A stretch of 64,000 bases of DNA, from positions 198,644-262,643 of the forward strand of contig NZ_LMTJ01000008.1 of assembly GCF_001510715.1 (NCBI RefSeq), in the 5' to 3' direction. The notes below the pieces were generated by a model. That model was given only the letters and a program-made list of their open reading frames with translations, did no database searches and was not told the DNA's origin. Each line of letters starts with the position of its first letter. The stretch's first letter is position 1. A program made the translations under genes and the position numbers. Source of the DNA: Bacillus sp. FJAT-29814 (GTDB lineage: Bacteria; Bacillota; Bacilli; Bacillales; Cytobacillaceae). This document shows positions 37,905-46,635 of this stretch, one piece after another.

Positions 37905-38459
37905 GATTGTCCCCCCATTCGTAGCATTCAATAATAACCCTTACATTCTATTTTAAAAGATATTTGCATTTAATGAAAGAGGAAAATACTAAGCCAACCT
38001 GCAACCACTATTGCTGCAATGTATGCGTTTTCATTTAATGTCTTTTAAATGAGAATGACCCATGAAGTAATTTGAAGTTGTTCTGGTTCGATATTAAATA
38101 GTTGAAGTTTTTAGTTGTATTATCCTTTGATTACCCACAAAAAGAAGGATGGACAACCGAATTTTTTATTAACCAAAGTGAATACTTTGTAAAAAACAAG
38201 AAGAAAACAAAAAATATTATGAAACTTTTTTGAGAATTATACGTCTTATTAAGTGGAACTTATTCAATTTATTGTTTACTAAGACGTTGAATATTTTTTG
38301 AAAAAAGGATACCTTTTTCATAGGTAGTGGTGTATAATTAATGATATAAATTACTTGTTTATAATAATTTTAATTTTTCTGGGTATATATTTATTATACT
38401 TATCTTTATACATTGGTTACATTATAGATTAGTAAACATTAGAGGAGTGTGAAAGACGG
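37905..38459. other. AT-rich intergenic region upstream of spx
   Basis: 555 bases without a convincing gene. It probably holds the spx promoters: a TATAAT at 38333-38338 preceded by GG-TG is the best -10, and further AT-rich segments lie down to 38440. A 43-codon TTG frame (38102-38233) reads like protein but has no ribosome binding site. No hairpin or repeat stands out. Confidence 0.5.
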
Positions 38460-38855
38460 ATGGTTACACTTTACACCTCACCAAGTTGTACATCATGTCG
38501 CAAGGCAAAATCATGGCTAGAAGAGCATGAAATACCATACAAAGAAAGAAATATTTTCTCCGAGCCGCTTTCCATGGAAGAAATAAAGGAAATTTTGCGA
38601 ATGACGGAAGATGGTACGGATGAAATTATTTCAACCAGATCGAAGACTTTTCAAAAGCTAGATGTAAATTTAGATACAATGCCTCTGCAAGACTTGTTCA
38701 AACTCATTAAAGAGAACCCAGGCTTGCTGCGCCGTCCAATCATTATTGATGAGAAACGTTTGCAGGTTGGTTATAATGAGGATGAAATCCGCCGCTTCTT
38801 ACCTAGAAAGGTAAGAACATTCCAATTGCGTGAAGCACAAAGAATGGTAAATTAA
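38460..38855 (+). CDS. spx: Redox-sensing transcriptional regulator Spx
   Basis: A 131-residue ArsC-fold protein with Cys10-x2-Cys13 (SPSCTSC), the disulfide switch, and [14 protein letters not shown] near residue 92. Spx binds the RNA polymerase alpha C-terminal domain and redirects transcription under thiol stress. It is degraded by ClpXP with the adaptor SpxH, encoded 7 kb downstream; mecA follows directly. The ATG follows GGAG. Confidence 0.97.
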   Translation: MVTLYTSPSCTSCRKAKSWLEEHEIPYKERNIFSEPLSMEEIKEILRMTEDGTDEIISTRSKTFQKLDVNLDTMPLQDLFKLIKENPGLLRRPIIIDEKRLQVGYNEDEIRRFLPRKVRTFQLREAQRMVN

Positions 38856-38882
38856 AAAGGGCCTCCAATGGAGGTCTTTTTT
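38855..38882 (+). terminator. Terminator of spx
   Basis: AAAAAGGGCCTCC / GGAGGTCTTTTTT with a three-base loop, overlapping the spx stop. Confidence 0.85.
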
Positions 38883-39125
38883 CGTCCCGAAAGGTTTGAT
38901 GTTTTCCCTGTCATTTGCTATAATGAAAGGAATATCTAAATTAATAATTCAATTCCCTTATGTGTAATTTAATCCCAGTTCATATGAAAATAGGCAGATT
39001 TACGGTTTTTATGATTTTTATTCTTTTTATTTCCCTTAATAGTTTATTTATCATAAAATGAAAGTACAAGAGTATTTACTTTTTTGAGCAAAAATCTGTT
39101 CGAATAATCCTTTTTAGAGGAGTAA
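38883..39125 (+). other. AT-rich upstream region of mecA
   Basis: About 240 bases, AT-rich, with no gene. TGCTATAATG near 38918 (an extended -10 TG-C-TATAAT) is the best promoter candidate for mecA, which would give a leader of about 260 bases. The downstream end holds the mini-frame and hairpin listed separately. Confidence 0.4.
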
Positions 39126-39185
39126 ATGCTAATGGCATTATCTGCTGGGGGTATTTAGTCCCTTCAATATGAACAATGGAAGGGA
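39126..39185 (+). promoter_or_regulatory. Ten-codon leader frame and RBS-overlapping hairpin before mecA
   Basis: AGAGGAG is followed by ATG at 39126 and a ten-codon frame (MLMALSAGGI) stopping at 39158. Just behind it TCCCTTC (39159-39165) can pair with GAAGGGA (39179-39185), which includes the first part of the mecA ribosome binding site GGGAGAGG. Ribosomes on the mini-frame could affect this hairpin; that is inference. Confidence 0.4.
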
Positions 39186-39194
39186 GAGGTTTAA

Positions 39195-39863
39195 ATGGAG
39201 ATTGAACGCATCAATGAGAATACGGTAAAATTTTATATTTCATATGTTGATATAGAAGAGAGAGGCTTCGATCGCGAAGAAATATGGTACAATCGTGAAC
39301 GGAGCGAAGAACTCTTTTGGGAAATGATGGACGAAGTTCATGATGGTGAGGATTTTGTGGTTGAAGGTCCGCTTTGGATTCAGGTACAGGCTTTGGATAA
39401 GGGACTCGAAGTTCTTGTAACCAAAGCACAGCTTTCGAAGGATGGACAAAAGTTCGAACTCCCAATTCCAAATGATAAAACCAGGGATTTACCGGTTGAT
39501 GAAAAAATTGAAGAATTATTGGAACAACATTTCAATCCGAATTTTTCGGAAGCTGAGGATTTACTTGATGAAGAAATATTGGAGTTTGTCCTTGCCTTCA
39601 GAGATTTTGAAGATGTAATCAGCCTCTCGAAGCGTCCGGGGTTGGATAGTATCGTTACAAAACTTTATCATTTTGAGGGCAGATATTATTTGTACACTGA
39701 ATTTCCTGAGGATCTATTTGAAGAGGACGAAATTGACGATTTGTTAAGTGTGCTCCTTGAATATGGCTACGAAACACAGCTAACCATACATCGGCTTCAG
39801 GAATATGGCAAGGAAATAATTTCTGAGAATGTTTTTTCAGAACTCAGGAAACATTTTGACTGA
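39195..39863 (+). CDS. mecA: Adaptor protein MecA
   Basis: A 222-residue acidic adaptor (MEIERINENTVKFYISY N-domain, a Glu/Asp-rich linker near 100-125 and a C-domain that binds ClpC). MecA delivers ComK to ClpCP and so blocks competence, and also affects Spx activity. Start preceded by GGGAGAGG. Confidence 0.95.
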   Translation: MEIERINENTVKFYISYVDIEERGFDREEIWYNRERSEELFWEMMDEVHDGEDFVVEGPLWIQVQALDKGLEVLVTKAQLSKDGQKFELPIPNDKTRDLPVDEKIEELLEQHFNPNFSEAEDLLDEEILEFVLAFRDFEDVISLSKRPGLDSIVTKLYHFEGRYYLYTEFPEDLFEEDEIDDLLSVLLEYGYETQLTIHRLQEYGKEIISENVFSELRKHFD

Positions 39864-39864
39864 T

Positions 39865-39899
39865 AAAAATACCGATTTCACTGGTGAAATCGGTATTTT
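39865..39899 (+). terminator. Terminator of mecA
   Basis: AAAAATACCGATTTCA / TGAAATCGGTATTTT with a four-base loop. Confidence 0.85.
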
Positions 39900-39937
39900 A
39901 GCTTAGCGGAAGGTTTTTTGCAGGTGAGGTGAGATAC

Positions 39938-41449
39938 ATGAAGAACACGGTAAGGGTTGTCATTTTTTTAATGGTGCTATCCGTACTATTGTTTTTCTTT
40001 AGGAATCAGTTGGAGAGCGGTTTAATTGGATTCTTAAGTGTATTGATTTCGCTTTCGGTTATTTTCATTGGATTTGTTATCTTTTTAGAAAATCGGCATC
40101 CCGCTCAAACCATTACCTGGTTGATTGTACTGGGAAGCTTTCCGCTTGTCGGATTTATTTTTTATTTGCTTTTTGGACGAAATCATCGGAAAGAAAAAAT
40201 ATTCCGCAAAAAATATTTCCTTGATAAACAGGCCTTCTTGACTGTTGAAGGGGAAAATGATCCAAGAAGCGAGGAAAAGCTTCAGTTAATGGGAGAACAC
40301 CAAGGGAAATTATTTAAACTCGCGCAGAAGCTGGGCAACAGCCCGATCTCCTTTGATACTGCAACAAAAGTATTAACCAACGGCGAGGAAACCTTTCGTC
40401 ATATTATTGAAGAATTAAACCGGGCCCGGCATCATATTCATATGGAATATTATATTGTTCGTCATGACCAAATTGGCGAGGAAATAAAAAATGTCTTAAT
40501 TGAAAAGGCAGGTCAAGGCGTCAAGGTTCGTTTCATGTATGACGCAGTCGGTTCCTGGCAACTATCAAAAGCTTATATAAACGACCTTAAGAATGCTGGT
40601 ATCGAAACGGTCTGCTTTGGTCCGGTTAAATTGCCGTTTTTAAATAATAAATTTAATTTCCGCAATCATCGCAAAATTATCGTCATCGATGGTAATATCG
40701 GGTTTGTCGGCGGATTAAATATTGGCGATGAGTATTTGGGAAGGAACAAGGATATTGGCTTCTGGCGGGATACCCATCTATTGCTTAGAGGTGAAGCGGT
40801 TCGGACGCTTCAGTTGATTTTTCTGCAAGATTGGTATTATATGACGAATCATAGTTTTTTGACAGCTGAGTATTTATCCCCGCAACTAGACGATAAAAGT
40901 CACGGAGGGGTGCAGCTGATTGCCGGAGGTCCGGATAATGAATGGAGCGTAATCAAGGACATCTTTTTCTCAATGATTGGCTCTGCGAGAAAATCTGTCT
41001 GGATTGCCTCCCCATACTTTATCCCTGACGAAGATATTTTTTCAGCCATTAAGGTTGCAGCCCTTAGCGGCATTGATGTTAGGCTGCTGGTCCCAAACCG
41101 TCCAGACAAACGAATTGTGTTTCACGCCTCCAGATCCTATTTTCCGGAACTATTGGAAGCTGGGGTCAAGGTGTACGAATACGAACGAGGGTTTATGCAT
41201 AGCAAAATAGTAATAGTTGACGGTGAACTGGCTTCAATTGGAACATCCAACATGGACATGAGAAGTTTTCACTTAAACTTTGAAGTGAATGCTTTCCTGT
41301 TTAAGACCAAAAGCACGCAGAAGCTTGTGGCGGAGTTTTTAAACGATCTGGATTACTCAAAACAATTAGAATTAAAAACATTTGGACAGCGCCATATTGG
41401 CTTGAGGTTATTGGAGTCTACAGCAAGGCTTCTCTCGCCGCTGCTTTAA
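39938..41449 (+). CDS. cls: Cardiolipin synthase
   Basis: A 503-residue membrane phospholipase-D-type enzyme. Two N-terminal helices (about 6-25 and 30-55) and a PLDc_N segment precede two HKD motifs, HRKIIVIDG (244-252) and HSKIVIVDG (421-429). It condenses two phosphatidylglycerols into cardiolipin and glycerol. ATG at 39938 follows GAGGTGAG; an upstream in-frame GTG lies inside that site. Confidence 0.95.
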   Translation: MKNTVRVVIFLMVLSVLLFFFRNQLESGLIGFLSVLISLSVIFIGFVIFLENRHPAQTITWLIVLGSFPLVGFIFYLLFGRNHRKEKIFRKKYFLDKQAFLTVEGENDPRSEEKLQLMGEHQGKLFKLAQKLGNSPISFDTATKVLTNGEETFRHIIEELNRARHHIHMEYYIVRHDQIGEEIKNVLIEKAGQGVKVRFMYDAVGSWQLSKAYINDLKNAGIETVCFGPVKLPFLNNKFNFRNHRKIIVIDGNIGFVGGLNIGDEYLGRNKDIGFWRDTHLLLRGEAVRTLQLIFLQDWYYMTNHSFLTAEYLSPQLDDKSHGGVQLIAGGPDNEWSVIKDIFFSMIGSARKSVWIASPYFIPDEDIFSAIKVAALSGIDVRLLVPNRPDKRIVFHASRSYFPELLEAGVKVYEYERGFMHSKIVIVDGELASIGTSNMDMRSFHLNFEVNAFLFKTKSTQKLVAEFLNDLDYSKQLELKTFGQRHIGLRLLESTARLLSPLL

Positions 41450-41477
41450 AAAAACCCGTCGACAGGCGGGTTTTTTT
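41447..41477 (+). terminator. Terminator of cls
   Basis: AAAACCCG / CGGGTTTT with seven T residues. Confidence 0.85.
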
Positions 41478-41546
41478 ATTTACAAGAGGATAAGAGGATT
41501 TTGCGGAATCCTGTCGAATATCAACTAAAGAAAGGAGGAGTTGAAA

Positions 41547-42746
41547 GTGTTAACAGCAAAAACTAAAGTCGGCACGCTGATTTGCTTGGCGAATCAGCAA
41601 TCAAAAGAATCTTTATTGAGGCTGCGAGATTATGAGGAATTTTATTGTCCAGAATGTGGTGAGCCAGTTTTGCTAAAACTGGGGGACCAGCGGATTTTCC
41701 ATTTCGCCCATAAAAGGGGAAGCACATGCCAAGATTCATATGAACGCGAAACTGAGGCTCATTTAGAAGGAAAGCTTCAGCTTTACCAATGGCTTACCTG
41801 TCAAAAAATCCCCTGCATACTGGAATACTACGACAAGGAGATTGGTCAGCGGCCCGATATTTTATTCCGGTTTAATGGTAGAAAATATGCTTTGGAATTT
41901 CAGTGCTCACCATTACCAGAAACCGTATTTATTAAGCGGACGAAAACTTATCTTGAACATGATTATATACCGCTTTGGATTGTTTCATCTCATCATCTTC
42001 ACCCCACTTATAGAAGGACTGTACCTCTATCTAATTTTCTTTATTTATTTTTACGGGCTTCAGATGCAGGCCAATTTTACATCCCCGCCTATTGTCCTAA
42101 ATCGAGAAAATTTCACATTGTTAACTCCATTACTCCTTATTCGGTTAAAAATGCTTTCGTTCATCAATCCAACTTTCCAGTGGCATCGACTTTAATACAG
42201 GACATTTTGGAGCCGCGTATACCATTAAATCAACTCAATTTTTCATGTTGGACCCGCGAACTGGAAAACTATACTTTTAAATGGGCGCTGCAACCAGGCC
42301 ATGGTAAAAATCCGTTTTTGCAGGAACTTTACAAGCGTAATCTTAATCTCTTTTTATTGCCCCCTGAAATCGGCCTGCCTGTGCCACATTCCTTTTATAT
42401 CTATAGTTCCCCAGTCATTTGGCAAACCTATTTATTTCTCGATCTCTTTGCGAATAAGAATTCAGGGGACTTCATTACTTTACAAGAGTTGACCTGGCAG
42501 GTTAATAAACGAATCAGTCGTAAAGAAATCATCATCCGCCATTTACCGCAGCTTGATGCGGTACATCCGATGGTTCCTGTACTTGAGTATTTTCATCAAC
42601 TAATGGGCCTGGGTATTCTTACCAGGATTAATACCGCCGCTTGTAAATTGAACCGAAAAATAACCATCCCTCGCTCCAATTCAGAAAAAGAAAAAGCAAT
42701 GCAGCTTTTCCAGCATGTTTATCAGCAATTTTTGAAAAATAGCTAA
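41547..42746 (+). CDS. coiA: Competence protein CoiA
   Basis: A 399-residue protein with a zinc-ribbon-like CPECGEPVLLKLG near residue 35 and HFAHK, followed by a nuclease-like core with RPDILFRFNGRKYALEFQCS (PD-(D/E)xK pattern: D, then ExQ). CoiA promotes recombination of incoming DNA during transformation. GTG at 41547 is eight bases from AAGGAGG; a TTG at 41541 abuts that site and is unlikely. The usual mecA-coiA-pepF order is kept, with cls inserted. Confidence 0.92.
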   Translation: MLTAKTKVGTLICLANQQSKESLLRLRDYEEFYCPECGEPVLLKLGDQRIFHFAHKRGSTCQDSYERETEAHLEGKLQLYQWLTCQKIPCILEYYDKEIGQRPDILFRFNGRKYALEFQCSPLPETVFIKRTKTYLEHDYIPLWIVSSHHLHPTYRRTVPLSNFLYLFLRASDAGQFYIPAYCPKSRKFHIVNSITPYSVKNAFVHQSNFPVASTLIQDILEPRIPLNQLNFSCWTRELENYTFKWALQPGHGKNPFLQELYKRNLNLFLLPPEIGLPVPHSFYIYSSPVIWQTYLFLDLFANKNSGDFITLQELTWQVNKRISRKEIIIRHLPQLDAVHPMVPVLEYFHQLMGLGILTRINTAACKLNRKITIPRSNSEKEKAMQLFQHVYQQFLKNS

Positions 42747-42877
42747 ATGAAAACGGGGTAATGGGCATAATATAGGAAGCCTTGCAACATTTTTCAAGGC
42801 ATAATAAAGGAAATTGGTGGAATGAAGAGAATATAATGAAAGGGTAGCAAATTAAACTTAAGAATGGAGGATGGACA

Positions 42878-44695
42878 ATGGCGAATGAAGCTTCTGTGAA
42901 ATCACTGCCGGCAAGAAGTGAAATACCTGTCGAAGATACATGGAAATTGGAAGATATTTTTGCCAGTGACGAGCAATGGGAGAAAGAGTTTCAAGAGGTT
43001 AAGGGCCTGATCCCAGGGATTAAGGATTTTGAAGGGAAGCTAGGGACAGGTGCGGAAACTCTTTATCAGGCACTGCAGTTTCAGGACAGATTAATGGAAC
43101 GGCTGGGCAAGCTTTATACATATTCCCACATGAGATATGATCAGGACACAACCAACTCCTTTTATCAAGGTTTGGATGACCGGATCAAAAATCTCTACTC
43201 CCAGGCAGCTAGTCAACTGGCGTTTATTGTACCTGAATTGCTCTCAATCGAAGAAAGCAAATTGACTGGATTTTTATCTGAAAAGCCCGAGTTAAAGCTT
43301 TATGAACATGCCCTCCAAGAAATCAACCTTCAGCGGCCGCATGTATTAAGTGCGGAACAAGAGGCGCTTCTTGCAGAAGCAGGTGAGGTAATGAATGCCT
43401 CGAGCAATACGTTCGGCATGTTGAACAATGCAGACCTGGAGTTCCCTTCAATCAAGGATGAGAACGGGGAGGAAGTGGAAATTACCCACGGCCGTTATAT
43501 CCGTTTCTTGGAAAGCAGTGACCAGCGTGTCAGACGCGATGCATTTAAGGCAGTATATAAAACCTATGGTGATTTTAAAAATACATTTGCAAGCACCTTA
43601 AGCGGAAATATTAAGAAAGATAATTTCTATGCAAGAGTGAGGAACTATAATTCAGCCCGTCATGCAGCGCTTGCAGCCAACAATATTCCAGAATCCGTTT
43701 ATGATAATCTGGTAAACACTGTTAATGAAAACTTACATTTATTGCATCGATATATAAGTTTGAGGAAAAAGGTTTTAGGATTGAACGAGCTTCATATGTA
43801 TGATTTGTATACACCACTTGTCAAGGATGTCAAAATGGAGATTAAATATGAGGAAGCAAAGGACTTGGTGATCAAGGGCCTCTCGCCACTTGGCGAGGAG
43901 TATTCCAACATTCTAAAGGAAGGTTTCGAAAATCGCTGGGTCGATGTCCATGAAAATAAAGGCAAGCGCAGTGGTGCTTATTCCTCCGGAGCGTATGGGA
44001 CCCATCCATATATCCTGATGAACTGGCAGGATAATGTCAATAACCTATTTACTTTAGCCCATGAGTTTGGACATTCCGTTCACAGCTACTATACAAGGAA
44101 AACCCAGCCTTATCCTTATGGGGATTATTCCATTTTCGTGGCTGAGGTCGCATCCACTTGTAATGAAGCGTTGCTGAATGATTATTTATTAAAAACAATT
44201 GATGATGAACAAAAGCGAATTTACTTGCTGAATCACTATTTGGAAGGTTTTAGAGGCACCGTATTCCGCCAGACGATGTTTGCCGAATTTGAGCATCTCA
44301 TCCATCAAAAAGCCCAAAATAATGAAGCATTAACAGCCGATTCCTTAACAGAACTTTATTATGAGTTAAATAAGAAGTACTTTGGAGAAAAGGATATTGT
44401 CATCGATGAGGAAATTGGCCTAGAATGGGCGAGAATCCCGCATTTCTATTACAATTATTATGTATACCAATATGCGACTGGCTTTAGTGCGGCAACAGCT
44501 TTAAGCAAGCAAATCTTGGAGGAAGGCGACCGAGCGGTTAAACGTTATATCGAATTCCTAAGCGCCGGAAGCTCGGATTATCCTATAGAAGTACTGAAAA
44601 AAGCCGGTGTCGATATGACAAGCGCCGAACCAATCAAAAATGCCTGCAAGGTATTTGAAGAAAAACTGAACGAACTGGAACAGCTATTATCCTAA
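42878..44695 (+). CDS. pepF: Oligoendopeptidase F
   Basis: A 605-residue M3-family zinc metallopeptidase with HEFGH (395-399) and the downstream EVAST glutamate ligand. It cleaves short cytoplasmic peptides, fitting with the two peptide importers in this window. Start preceded by GGAGGATGG. Ends at the hairpin at 44697. Confidence 0.97.
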   Translation: MANEASVKSLPARSEIPVEDTWKLEDIFASDEQWEKEFQEVKGLIPGIKDFEGKLGTGAETLYQALQFQDRLMERLGKLYTYSHMRYDQDTTNSFYQGLDDRIKNLYSQAASQLAFIVPELLSIEESKLTGFLSEKPELKLYEHALQEINLQRPHVLSAEQEALLAEAGEVMNASSNTFGMLNNADLEFPSIKDENGEEVEITHGRYIRFLESSDQRVRRDAFKAVYKTYGDFKNTFASTLSGNIKKDNFYARVRNYNSARHAALAANNIPESVYDNLVNTVNENLHLLHRYISLRKKVLGLNELHMYDLYTPLVKDVKMEIKYEEAKDLVIKGLSPLGEEYSNILKEGFENRWVDVHENKGKRSGAYSSGAYGTHPYILMNWQDNVNNLFTLAHEFGHSVHSYYTRKTQPYPYGDYSIFVAEVASTCNEALLNDYLLKTIDDEQKRIYLLNHYLEGFRGTVFRQTMFAEFEHLIHQKAQNNEALTADSLTELYYELNKKYFGEKDIVIDEEIGLEWARIPHFYYNYYVYQYATGFSAATALSKQILEEGDRAVKRYIEFLSAGSSDYPIEVLKKAGVDMTSAEPIKNACKVFEEKLNELEQLLS

Positions 44696-44696
44696 A

Positions 44697-44733
44697 AGAA
44701 AGGGATGGCACCTAAAGGGAGCCATCCCTTCTT
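44697..44733. terminator. Terminator of pepF
   Basis: AAGAAAGGGATGGC / GCCATCCCTTCTT with an 11-base loop. Its right side overlaps the stop of the convergent 57-aa gene. Confidence 0.8.
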
Positions 44734-44905
44734 AGAATCCCTTAAATCTCTTTCTATCATTGATTAATACAGCAGGAATAAAAATCGCGATAAGTAGAAG
44801 TGGAATACTGATAAGCAAAGGGAATATTTTCATTAAAGCCAAAATATGCAGAAAAAAAGCGATTAAAAAAAACAACAGCATAATAGCACCATAAAATTTT
44901 TTCAA
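44732..44905 (-). CDS. 57-aa two-helix membrane protein
   Basis: Read on the minus strand from a TTG nine bases after GAGAGGTGG: MKKFYGAIMLLFFLIAFFL..., two hydrophobic helices (about 6-24 and 28-48) and a basic tail NDRKRFKGF. The strong binding site, Lys-Lys start and clean topology argue for a real gene although it begins with TTG. Family unknown to me. It sits between pepF and RoxS. Confidence 0.6.
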   Translation of the reverse strand: MKKFYGAIMLLFFLIAFFLHILALMKIFPLLISIPLLLIAIFIPAVLINDRKRFKGF

Positions 44906-45020
44906 TATAACATTCCACCTCTCGGCTAAAGCGTGAATATAAATCTACATTATCATGTCTATTGACGAAATTATGAAATTATGATTATTTGACAATATTG
45001 TGAAACAAACTACAAGAGTA

Positions 45021-45049
45021 TTGTCTCTAACTTGCCCCCATGCTATATT
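45021..45049 (+). promoter_or_regulatory. roxS promoter
   Basis: TTGTCT (45021-45026), 17-bp spacer, and extended -10 TG-C-TATATT (45041-45049). The predicted start is G at 45056. In B. subtilis this promoter is activated by ResD; I did not identify individual ResD sites. Confidence 0.7.
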
Positions 45050-45055
45050 TAATAC

Positions 45056-45176
45056 GTGAAGTTGATCACAACAAACATATACCCCTTTGTTTGACCGTGA
45101 AAAATTTCTCCCATCCCCTTTGTTCGTATTAATAGGAAATGCCTTGCAGCGGAAACTGCAAGGCATTTTCGTTTTT
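45056..45176 (+). ncRNA. roxS: RoxS (RsaE) small regulatory RNA
   Basis: The segment GTGAAGTTGATCACAACAAA, then ATACCCCTTTGTTTG, GTGAAAAATTTCTCCCATCC and CCCTTTGTT matches the conserved body of Staphylococcus RsaE and Bacillus RoxS as I know them, with both C-rich seed motifs present. It ends with a strong terminator AAATGCCTTGCAG / CTGCAAGGCATTT and T-rich tail, giving about 121 nt. RoxS base-pairs with mRNAs of central metabolism and helps balance NAD+/NADH; it lies next to yjbH (spxH) in B. subtilis as well. Confidence 0.93.
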
Positions 45177-45190
45177 ATGGAAGAATAACA

Positions 45191-45217
45191 AAATGCCGGG
45201 CATATCCGGCATTTTTT
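45191..45217. terminator. Hairpin between RoxS and spxH
   Basis: AAATGCCGG / CCGGCATTT with loop GCATAT. It has seven T residues on the plus side and TTTTGTT on the minus side, so it can end spxH and back up RoxS termination. Confidence 0.7.
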
Positions 45218-46087
45218 TCAGCTATCGATGTACCGCCAAAATGTTCCGTATTTGGCCGGGATTTGTTCGACCACTTGCTTTAAAACCAATTTTTTCATTT
45301 CCCGCTCAATTTGAGAAACAGTCATATTATAAACAACAGCTATTTCTTTAGTGGCGACAAACTTGAATGCCTTCAGGAAGGTTTCCAATGGCGGCGGAGT
45401 GGACTTTTCCGGCTTTTCGGTTAACATTTCTTCGAGAATCTGAACATAAACGTCATACGGATAACTGCCGGTAATTTTAATCCCTTCATCCTCTACATTT
45501 TCATTAAAAAACACGAGGGTTGGAATCTCATGAACATCCATTTCGGATGTAATTTGCAAATCATTCTGAAACGCCTTTGATGCAGATTCTGAATGCATAT
45601 CTTTGGTGAATTCTTCCACATCGAGTCCGACACTTTCGGCACAAGCCTTTAAAACCTCCAGATTCGAAATGTTTTGTTTCTCCAAAAATAGCAGCTCCTG
45701 GATTCTGCGCAAAAAGCGGATTCCCGCCCGTCTTCCTTGCAGTTCCGACGCTTTTAAAGCTAACGAAACATTATACGGGGCGTCGACAGGAGTTTCATGC
45801 CAAAGGCTTCCGTCACATGACATTCCTGACCTGCTGGCTGTTTTTTCCCATAATTCCGCAATACTCTCATAATTTTTCTTTTTACTAAGATTTAAATTGG
45901 CCAATCTGCCGCTCAAAACATGCTTAAGTGAAAAATAACGGCCATATTCAATCTGAAGTTTTTTCAAAATCGGTTCGAGAGCCCAGCATTCCGGGCATAA
46001 TGGATCAATAAACATATAGATCTCCAGCGGTTTTTTATCGCTGCCGCCGCAATGGTGCTTCGAACTTTGTGACCAGAAACTATTCAC
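45218..46087 (-). CDS. spxH: ClpXP adaptor SpxH (YjbH)
   Basis: A 289-residue DsbA-like thioredoxin-fold protein that binds Spx and speeds its degradation by ClpXP. The N-terminal His/Cys-rich SKHHCGG and the Cys31-x2-Cys34 pair (DPLCPECW) are visible. A GTG start at 46087 is chosen because GGGTGA lies eight bases upstream and it gives the Cys numbering known for B. subtilis YjbH; an ATG at 46111 has no binding site. It overlaps the end of yjbI by eight bases, so the two are coupled. Confidence 0.92.
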   Translation of the reverse strand: MNSFWSQSSKHHCGGSDKKPLEIYMFIDPLCPECWALEPILKKLQIEYGRYFSLKHVLSGRLANLNLSKKKNYESIAELWEKTASRSGMSCDGSLWHETPVDAPYNVSLALKASELQGRRAGIRFLRRIQELLFLEKQNISNLEVLKACAESVGLDVEEFTKDMHSESASKAFQNDLQITSEMDVHEIPTLVFFNENVEDEGIKITGSYPYDVYVQILEEMLTEKPEKSTPPPLETFLKAFKFVATKEIAVVYNMTVSQIEREMKKLVLKQVVEQIPAKYGTFWRYIDS

Positions 46088-46490
46088 GACTTTCACCCGA
46101 ATCTCTTTCATCGTCTGGCGTATTGATCATATGCTGGGCCGTTAAATAAAGCCGCGAATAAAATTCGTCCCGCAAGTTTCCTGTTAACCCGCACAAATCC
46201 ATTGCCTGGGACATGCAGGAGAGCCAAGCCTTTGCACGAGCAGGCGTAACCGGAAAAGGAAGATGGCGGGCGCGCATCATAGGATGGCCATGCTCCTCGG
46301 TATACAGCGGAGGACCTCCTAAATATTGAGTTAAAAACTGCTTTTGTTTACGGGCAATTTCCGTAAAATCATTCGGGAAAATCGGGGCAAGGTCAGGATG
46401 TTGTCCAACAAGGCCATAGAATGTTTCAACAAGTCGATGGAGAGTTTCTTCTCCAATGGCCTCGAAAGGTGTTAAGCTTTTCTCAATCAT
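46080..46490 (-). CDS. yjbI: Group II truncated haemoglobin (YjbI)
   Basis: A 136-residue globin with the 2-over-2 pattern: [16 protein letters not shown], then [27 protein letters not shown], whose HPMMRARH carries the proximal His region, and a Trp in AKAWLSCM. Such globins bind oxygen and may handle peroxide or NO. Upstream of spxH as in B. subtilis; GAGGAG binding site. Confidence 0.93.
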   Translation of the reverse strand: MIEKSLTPFEAIGEETLHRLVETFYGLVGQHPDLAPIFPNDFTEIARKQKQFLTQYLGGPPLYTEEHGHPMMRARHLPFPVTPARAKAWLSCMSQAMDLCGLTGNLRDEFYSRLYLTAQHMINTPDDERDSGESRE

Positions 46491-46635
46491 GTTGACAACT
46501 CCTCTAATTACTTTAATAAAAAATGCTTTTATGCAACCTTTGCAACATCTTTGTTTGCTTTATTGTAACAATGCCCATTTCATATCTCAAATTTCTTGCC
46601 TTGATTCTAAGTAGTTTATCAATATAAATACAATA

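Noticed and set aside
38102-38233. 43-codon TTG frame upstream of spx reading like protein (KFLVVLSFDYPQKEGWTTE)
   Set aside because: No ribosome binding site, no promoter of its own, very AT-rich composition and no recognisable family. It could be a gene remnant, but one strand reading is not enough.
41842-42195. 117-codon hydrophobic frame inside coiA
   Set aside because: A plus-one shadow of coiA with no ribosome binding site.
45139-45351. 70-codon frame starting in the RoxS terminator
   Set aside because: Its start lies in the terminator hairpin and it runs antisense into spxH with no ribosome binding site.
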